Below are positions 57,524-64,000 of a DNA stretch of 64,000 bases, in pieces; the stretch's first letter is position 1; every line of letters begins with the position of its first letter. The stretch comes from Helichrysum umbraculigerum (lineage: Eukaryota > Streptophyta > Magnoliopsida > Asterales > Asteraceae). A model generated the notes under the pieces. The model saw only the letters and a list, made by a program, of their open reading frames with translations. It was not told the origin of the DNA and did not search any database. The DNA is taken from positions 310,834,250-310,898,249 of the forward strand of contig CATIUR010000001.1 of NCBI GenBank assembly GCA_949592205.1, given 5' to 3'. A program made the position numbers and the translations under genes.

Positions 57524-59251
57524 CTATGAGGCTGGGGATCCCTGGTCAGGTGCATCAGTATGCTGAGTAGGAGCTGGTGCTGTAGATGGTCCTACGACTG
57601 ACTGCTGGCCACTAGATACTCTCTGTCCCTGTTCTTCAGCATTGATCAGTTTGAGCTGAATCAATATGTCTCTGAGGGTTGCTGCTGGCAGTCTCATCGG
57701 ATCAGTGTAGCCCCACTCTAGCAAGATAGCCGAAGTAACCCCTGCTTGCTCTAGTAAGGTCATGTAAGCCTGACGTAGCATGCTCTCTATCGGTACAGCT
57801 GAGGAAGAGATCGGTCCCAAGTTTAATAGCATCCCGGAAGTGTCAAAAGATACAGCATCAGTGCCCAAGTAGACTGTGTCAGCACGGTAAGATCCACTGG
57901 CGACTGGCTGGGCAGGATGAGAAATCACAGGTGCAGAAATCTCTGGCTGAACTACCGGTATCTCGGTCTCAACTGACTGGACCTGCTCTGGTACTGGTGT
58001 GGTCCGAATAGTGGGTGATGGTGTATGGGTGGTATGTGATGGGATGGATGTATGTGGTGGTGCTATGGCTGGTGGTGGTGGACCGCATCGGTACATGTAA
58101 GGCTCTGGGTCAGGAATACCAAGTTTCCTGGAAATCAACAGCTGATGGGAACGGCTAACCTGAAGAGCATGCAAAAGATAATACTGTGTCAGCGAGGTCA
58201 CTGGATCTGTGTAGTGAATAGTAGCCTGAGCTGGTGGCTCGGCTGTCTCAGCTCCTCTATGCGGGACACTAGCATGAGTAGTAGGTGCTCGGGCTCTATC
58301 AGATGGGCCATCCTCAGTATCTGCAACAGGTGAGGATCCTCTAACACGCTTCCCAGGGAGACGACATCCTGGAATGATCTGTTTGGTGTTCTTCCATAGG
58401 CACTGTCTCTGCTCATCTACCTCAACAAGATGGATCAACTTGCAGTAGTCCAAGTTGAATGGCAAAGAACGAGAACAAACAGTGAACTCCTCAGTGTGGG
58501 CCTCAGTCAACAATCCCATACTATACAGCAATCTAGTGATAATCGACCCTATGAACATGTGCCTATCCATGTCTGTCTCAGCCCCAAGTCTCTCAGCGAT
58601 CAAGAAAGCAACATTCAGATTCTTTCCTCCCATGATTGCTTCCATGAACTTCAACTCTTCGGCACTCACAGCACCACCTTCCTTCTTTCCAAATATAGAA
58701 CATGCTAACAACTTGTGAAGGATGTGATGAACCGGCTTGATGAAAGTGGATGACTTAACACAGCTCCTAAAGTTTGATCCTGCTAAATCCATCCAAATAT
58801 CCTTATGGTTCCTGTTTGGTAGGCTGGAGATGTCTTGAACACTGTTTCTGAACCATGCAGAGTTGACCTGAGACTCTGTATATAAACCAAGATACACTCC
58901 CAAGTCGGCAACTGAGATATGATGAATCTGTCCCTGAAACCTGAATGAAATCTTTCTTTTGTCGGATACGCTCATCTTTGGATTCAGCTGGTAAGTCATC
59001 ATGAACTCTGTCACTACTTCTCGGTATGCATACTCATCTATATCGAAGAGACGGAGAAAGGCATTGTTCACTTGACCATCCGTCTCATACATCAACAAAC
59101 TCTTCAACTCATCCATGATTCCTAGCTTAATTATGTCTTTCCATACCACATATCGATTACTGCCTATCGGTCGCTGCAACCACTGGCGAATGAGTGACCT
59201 ATTCTTTGAAGATTTTGCCAAGTAGCTGAGTGAAGGTGGGCAATTTTCCAT
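57524..59251 (-). CDS. Element B ORF2: Athila ORF1-like protein
   Basis: 575 residues, intact, ATG at 59251. N-terminal 260 residues fit the plant family Pfam calls ATHILA ORF-1 (AFLRLFDIDEYAYREVVTEF, ISFRFQGQIHHISVADLG, FIKPVHHILHKLLACSIFGK, EAIMGGKNLNVAFLIAERLG, MFIGSIITRLLYS). Residues 300-480 are low-complexity, rich in Pro, Thr, His and Ser; the tail has RVSSGQQSVVGPS. No signal peptide, clear membrane helix, zinc finger or catalytic motif is visible. The function of this family is not established. The ATG follows a splice-acceptor-like TTTTATCACAG with no spacer, and a donor-like AAG/GTAATT lies at 60299/60298. Element A has a broken copy of the C-terminal half. Confidence 0.82.
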   Translation of the reverse strand: MENCPPSLSYLAKSSKNRSLIRQWLQRPIGSNRYVVWKDIIKLGIMDELKSLLMYETDGQVNNAFLRLFDIDEYAYREVVTEFMMTYQLNPKMSVSDKRKISFRFQGQIHHISVADLGVYLGLYTESQVNSAWFRNSVQDISSLPNRNHKDIWMDLAGSNFRSCVKSSTFIKPVHHILHKLLACSIFGKKEGGAVSAEELKFMEAIMGGKNLNVAFLIAERLGAETDMDRHMFIGSIITRLLYSMGLLTEAHTEEFTVCSRSLPFNLDYCKLIHLVEVDEQRQCLWKNTKQIIPGCRLPGKRVRGSSPVADTEDGPSDRARAPTTHASVPHRGAETAEPPAQATIHYTDPVTSLTQYYLLHALQVSRSHQLLISRKLGIPDPEPYMYRCGPPPPAIAPPHTSIPSHTTHTPSPTIRTTPVPEQVQSVETEIPVVQPEISAPVISHPAQPVASGSYRADTVYLGTDAVSFDTSGMLLNLGPISSSAVPIESMLRQAYMTLLEQAGVTSAILLEWGYTDPMRLPAATLRDILIQLKLINAEEQGQRVSSGQQSVVGPSTAPAPTQHTDAPDQGSPAS

Positions 59252-60298
59252 CTGTGATAAAAGACAAGAAAAGATTAGACCATAACCGTGATATATTAAT
59301 GGATATGCTAAAGTACTTCCAAATTTTCAGAAAAAATTGGAAATGTAGGCTTTAGAAATGGGCATATCCAGAAATTTTAAAATTGCTAAACCTAACCGCA
59401 ACCAATCACAAATCCAAAAAATTTTATCAACTTATGTCTAACTAAGGGGAAGTGGCACAAAGCTTCAAGTTTCTAGCATAATTAAAGCAAGTCAACAAGG
59501 TACCTAACTTAATTATCCCAAGCACTAGAAATTTAAATACTTCATGTTTATGGTTAATCAATCTAAATGAGATTAAATCCAAGGTCATATAATTACTTCA
59601 AGTAAATCAATTAATCATACAAGGGCATATTACCAATTAAATATGCAATCCAATATTCCGCAATTTCCAAAAGACATAAAGCTTTATTCACATGATTTCA
59701 AGCAAAGAATGGAAGTAAACTTATCTGACAAAATGGTAGTTTTTAGAAAATGGCATTTTTGTTGGTCTCACTTCAAAGTCATACACTTTATTAATTAAAG
59801 TGATAAACTTTAAAAATGATTAAATGAACCGAAGCTTGTTTTGATAATCTTGTAAGCTTTTTAAGTTTAGAAAAGTCATAAACATGGTTTAAAAATAAAA
59901 GTTTTAAGTAAAAATGATGTTTATGATGATTTTATCAAAAATTAGCTTACTTTAATTACCAAAAACTAACTTAACCATTTTCTAATTGCAAATGATCAAT
60001 CAAAACATGTTAACCTATCATATTTAAGCATAACTCAATCAACAAAAGTCAACATAAGCAATTAATCAACCAAAAAGTCAAACTAGCCATAGTTCATCCA
60101 AAGAGTCAACACTTTAATTTTCAAACTTGCAATTAAGCCAACAAATCACTAGATTAAGCTTGTAATCATGTTAAGCATCAAGATAAGCATGAAATAACAC
60201 TAAAGATTGCAACTTTTAACCATGAAATCTATGAAAATGAGTTACAAGCCCTAATTTTTAAAGTTTCATGAAAATCACAAAAGTAGGTCAAGAATTAC
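59252..60298 (-). other. Possible 5'-UTR intron in front of ORF2
   Basis: 1047 bases, AT-rich, without ORFs, bounded on the - strand by GTAATT and a pyrimidine-poor but AG-ended TTATCACAG. Together with the TATA-like site at 60491-60500 this gives a gene-like 5' end. Only inferred from signals. Confidence 0.45.
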
Positions 60299-60490
60299 CT
60301 TAAACTTGATGTAATGATGTTGTGGATGCAAGAAAGATCATAAAATGATGAATTTTGAGCTTGGAATCATGCGAAATGGTTGAGTAATGAAGGTTTGGTG
60401 GTGGTGTGATGGTGGCCGACGGTTTGGGGTAGGGGAGAGGAAGAAGATGAACTTTTTTTATGTTTTGTCTTATGTGTGTGGCTAAAATCC

Positions 60491-60500
60491 CTTTTATACC
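60491..60500 (-). promoter_or_regulatory. Possible internal promoter (TATA box) of ORF2
   Basis: GGTATAAAAG on the - strand, followed after about 50 bases by a pyrimidine-rich stretch (60405-60455, CATCTTCTTCCTCTCCCCTA) and the donor-like site at 60298. It lies in the gap between ORF1 and ORF2. Confidence 0.45.
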
Positions 60501-60980
60501 CTTTCAAATGCACGCGATTTAAAATTTGCAAAAGATACGAAACATACAAGTAAAATTTTAAAGTTTAAAATTTTAAATAAAATAATTTTAAAAAGTATGT
60601 TCGTAATTTTCTGAATCTTTACGCATAGTCTGAAAAAGATATTGCGAATCGTATGCGAAATCATATACGTTTTTATTTAAAACAAGACAATCTTTTTGTG
60701 TTCTTTAAAATTCAAGGCAAATTCAAAATTGATTTTTCAAAATTTAAAATAAACTTTTTCGAACTTTTTTGAAAATGTCTGAAATTCGTTACTGTGTTGC
60801 GCGAATTTGAATTTTAAAAGAACGTTTTCTTGTGTTTTAAAATGCAAGCTTTTAAATTTAAAAAATAAACCACTAATATTACTTATCCTAAATATTTAAA
60901 ATAAAACTAAATTAACTAAAGTTTGGGTTGCCTCCCAAAAAGCGCTTGGTTAAAGTCGGTAGCTCGACTTTTGGACAAAT

Positions 60981-62370
60981 TTATTGAGTATTGCCCAAGA
61001 ACAAATGTTTAAGTGAATTTGGTGCTCTTGGTTGAGGGAAAGTGTAGCGAGGAATAAAGTCACAAGTGAGAATATTAATGACAGAATCAACTAGGTCTGC
61101 GGGATGTAACGAGAATCGTTCGTGTTCAGTGAGAAACATATGTTGCTTCTTGCCTAAATCTAGAAGATTGTCAACAAACTTGTTAAATTCCTTTCTAACT
61201 TTCTTAGGGTTTGAAATTCCGTTTCGTGATCCATCATCTATATGGTTTAAGTCATGAAGAAGCATTCCCAGGGTTTGTTGAAATTCCCATTCTTCTCTCG
61301 AATCGGGATCTCCGGTGGTAGTATGAACTGACTTCGTGATTTCTTCGATTAAAGATGTTTGTGTAACAGTGAAAGGAAATTTTGACTGAGCAAATAACAA
61401 AGTGAGTGAGACGTTAATATTCTTCCTTCCAGCAAAGAAAGCAGCTTCCATGTTATCGTCAGTGGCTCCAGGGAATATCTCTAACAACTTGTTGATCATG
61501 TAAGTAGCGGGGTCAACGAAAAATGGAATTTTATCAGAAATGACGAGAGATATAGCGGGATCTTTGCTGATCCAGAACTCAAGCTCATAAATCATAGCCG
61601 CAACATAACGATTAATTAGAGTTTGGGAAACCGGTTGATAATCAGTGCAGGCGAATAGGTCCATTAGTAGGTCTATTTCTGATTTAAGCTTTAGCTCTTG
61701 CTCTCGATAATGTGTGAAGATACCTTCCTCCTTTTGATTTGGAAGATGGTGGAGAATACCAACCTGTTTCTTTATCCTACGAGCGACTTCTCTTTGTTCA
61801 ACTGAAAAAGGAAAGTCAGACGTTTTGAGTTGTCTGGCAAACGCCCGACAAACATCCAATCTCTTATCAGGATCAAAAGAGTTACCTACGTAGCGGATAT
61901 TTTCTTTAGGTTTGATTGGTAGAGTCCTATTAACAACACGATAGATGGTGTACTCAGGTTCGGGTACAAGGTTCAAAAAGATAGGGGATTTTGGAGGGTA
62001 TTCGTAAACTTCTTCATCCCATGGTGGAAGACGTTCTTCAATGGGTGAAAAACGAAAGGGTTGAAGATGTTCAGAGTTACTCTCGACAAAACCAGATGAG
62101 GTAGGAAATTGAAAGAAGTTTTATAAGGAATATGAAATTTCAGGAGCAGGTGTAACCTGATAGCTTAGAATGCTAGATGCAGAAGTTGAGATCTTCTGAT
62201 GAGAATCATGGGTTCCTAAGTCAAGGTCTAAGAATTGCCCTATGGTTCTAGATTCATCGTCTGAATTAGCGGAGATAACTTCGGAAGAGGATCTTTCATG
62301 AAGAGTAGACGTCAGATTCCAACTCTTGTTCTAAGCAGGCGAAGAACTCAACGTCATCCATGGCCATCAT
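60981..62370 (-). pseudogene. Element B ORF1 in gag position, broken
   Basis: A start at 62370 (MMAMDDVEFFACLEQELE) stops after 24 codons at a TGA (62296-62298). The continuation is in another frame (SSSEVISANSDDESR...), meets a TAA at 62121-62123 and then stays open from there to 60981, ending in KHLFLGNTQ; the part from 61976 is 331 residues. Lesions: one frameshift and one nonsense. Position just inside the primer site implies gag, but I see no zinc knuckle or known gag motif. It shares a short pattern with ORF2 (F-x-x-P...KLL...MEA...G-KN-x-NV). I do not recognise the family. Confidence 0.7.
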
Positions 62371-62590
62371 TTCTTCGGACGTCTTGAGGGCGAGTGGAGA
62401 AAAGGGGCTAGACGGAAATGAATCATAGAAATGAATCTTGAGGGCGAGTGGAGAAATGGAGAAATGGGACTATCTAAATTATTCTAAGGATAGCAAATAA
62501 CTACCAACTAAGTTTGAGAAAACCTAATTGGAAAGGATCTCCTAAAAGCTAGAATATCTAAGGCGGCTTCAAATCGTAACGCTCTACGAT

Positions 62591-62607
62591 CCCCGGCAGC
62601 GGCTCCA
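62591..62607 (-). promoter_or_regulatory. Element B primer binding site (tRNA-Asp type)
   Basis: On the - strand TGGAGCCGCTGCCGGGG begins six bases after the LTR end. It resembles the TGGCGCCGTTGCCGGGG site of Athila-type elements with two differences. Confidence 0.8.
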
Positions 62608-62613
62608 AAAACT

Positions 62614-64000
62614 TGTCGCGGCCTCTATCGGTCGGTCGGATTTAACTCCGGTCGTTGTTCCAACAGCAACAGAAGCGGCGGACAGTGAGTTTTAAATTTA
62701 TATGAGCTGGGGCTCAAACTATAAGTACTACCTACCTTGGGAGCAAGCAGTAAGTATAACTTGAGGTCGTTCTTAAATCGGAGCGAATTGAAATAAAGCG
62801 GGTCACCAAAGATTATGGTCGCAATTAGGATGGGGGTAGGTAGATAGATTTTGGATTGATTTGGTTTTCTAATTATCCTAAATGCAGAAAAGTAAATAAC
62901 GAGAAATGAAATTAGGGTTTAAGCAGACAGGTAGAGATGTGATTGCTGAAACTTGGATACTAGGGTTTCGGGATGATGTTCATTATAAAATTGATTGGAG
63001 ATTTACCAGATAAAGAGTAGACATACTTTCGGTGTAAACACTAGGACCCTACGTTCAGGTGAAACCCTAGAAACATATGTCACTGGAATCCTAGGTTATC
63101 ATGATTGTGATCAGATCAGGCTGTTTTCAAACCCTCCTGAGCCTTTGCTTAACTAAGACAAAGTCACCCTAAATGTTCTAGGGATCAGGCATAAGGCAAC
63201 AGACCGCAATTGTATTTACTGACCTTTCTTAACACCTAATCGTCTATCTACTTTTATTATAGCAAATACTGATTGTATCCTGTGTATGTTAAACTATTGG
63301 TATGATTAGGGTTTTGCATGTCTAGGTCTATGATTGACACTACCCTGTATTGTTTCTATTGAAGCACATACTTAACCATCATAAATATAGACCCTACTTT
63401 ACAATCAGGCGTTCATCCCTAGGAATAATCACAGTGTACAGGGCAATTAGGCATTTCCACAGTGTTCCAAACCCTAGATGTACTGACGGTGTACTGGGCA
63501 TTTAAGCATTTCCACAGTATTCCAGATCTTAGGTGTACTAACGGTGTACAGTGCAACAAGCATTTCCACAGCTTTGATTCCTAGACCACAGTTCTAGAAG
63601 GATCACTTCTAGGTAATTCACGATGAAACAATCCATGGCATTTCCTTAGCTTCCACGTATTTGTACTCCACACGAGGTGTTTCCAACGCTATACGAAGTA
63701 CCGTGCCTTTTAAAGGAAAGTTCATAGTTTCATACTGTAACTGGAGATAACTGTATATTCATAGTATTAGGGTTGATCAGATCCTATCCTAGGGCAATAG
63801 TCACGTGAAAGTCTGGAAAGGGTGATGAGAGACTAGATCTATATTCAGGATAAGCTTAACCAGATACACAGCATAACAATTTCCAATCGTATAAATGAAA
63901 CATTAATTTAACATCATCCCTACTCCTAATATCTACATTTCAACAATCACAATATTAAACTACTCTATAAACATGGCAATATGCAGAATACAAACTGAAA
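62614..64000 (-). repeat. Element B 5' LTR, visible part
   Basis: Aligns with 52766-54155; it lacks one GGTC unit of the GGTCGGTCGG tract near the end. The promoter part with the palindromes lies outside the window. Confidence 0.9.

Larger units (their letters stand above)
52766..64000 (-). mobile_element. Element B: LTR retrotransposon with two ORFs and no pol
   Basis: 3' LTR 52766-55140, 5' LTR from 62614 to beyond the window (the full LTR would end near 64988). Interior (55141-62613): polypurine tract, long 3' non-coding part, ORF2, an intron-like spacer, ORF1 and a tRNA-Asp-type primer site. No RT, RNase H, integrase or protease motif anywhere. The two LTRs differ by about ten substitutions over 1.38 kb compared by eye, so it is young. 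Flank GGGTC at 52761-52765 should be the target duplication; the right copy is outside. Primer site and ORF2 point to the Athila group. Confidence 0.9.

Noticed and set aside
57524..59251. ORF2 of element B as a retroviral envelope protein
   Set aside because: No signal peptide, transmembrane helix, cysteine pattern or cleavage site is visible; resemblance is to the Athila ORF1 family instead.

Overview
The window is nuclear DNA of a flowering plant. The evidence is a six-exon SWEET sugar-transporter gene with GT-AG introns, chromovirus Ty3/gypsy elements, LINEs with a DUF4283-type ORF1, a CACTA transposon, a Stowaway MITE and a probable Helitron end. The repeat families look eudicot and Asteraceae would fit, but that last step is an impression from protein style, not a proof. 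Only one host gene is visible in 64 kb.

Left block, 1-29419: a CACTA (En/Spm) transposon acts as host for at least five later insertions. Its right part (21885-29419, + strand) ends in a clear CACTA terminal repeat. A full-length LINE on the - strand (LINE-1) sits in its TNP2 gene. Two related Ty3/gypsy elements landed in LINE-1: Gy1 (+ strand, 1-5447, 3' half only) in the 3' UTR and Gy2 (- strand, 9866-20371, complete, target duplication TAAAA) in ORF1. A second, 5'-truncated LINE (LINE-2, 22385-24229) and a solo copia-type LTR (25442-26132, target duplication GGGGT) broke the CACTA gene further.

Middle, 29420-35000: an intact-looking clade III SWEET gene on the - strand (29684-31592) whose stop codon is 264 bp from the CACTA end, then about 3.3 kb of AT-rich intergenic DNA with MITE-like scraps, a (TA)20 tract and a probable Helitron 3' end.

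Right block, 35001-64000: a second nest. Element A (- strand, 35001-40586 visible) is an old copy of an LTR retrotransposon family with no visible reverse transcriptase. Gy3 (+ strand, from 40587), a gypsy-type element with 3-kb LTRs and only 1.5 kb of non-coding interior, interrupts A's ORF2. Gy3's 5' LTR holds LTR X (41683-46721, duplication ACTTA), which itself holds LTR Z (43885-45825, duplication GGTTA). Gy3's 3' LTR holds a Stowaway MITE (50303-50556) and element B (- strand, 52766 to beyond 64000), a young relative of A.

Most notable: element family A/B. It has a tRNA-Asp-type primer site, a broken gag-position ORF1, an intact 575-codon Athila-ORF1-like ORF2 preceded by what looks like its own TATA box and a 5'-UTR intron, no pol, repeated polypurine-tract-like motifs, and a set of GGCCGTATACGG palindromes spaced 21 bp apart just upstream of the LTR TATA box. 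Three other LTR families in the window also carry arrays of short palindromes, each of unrelated sequence.
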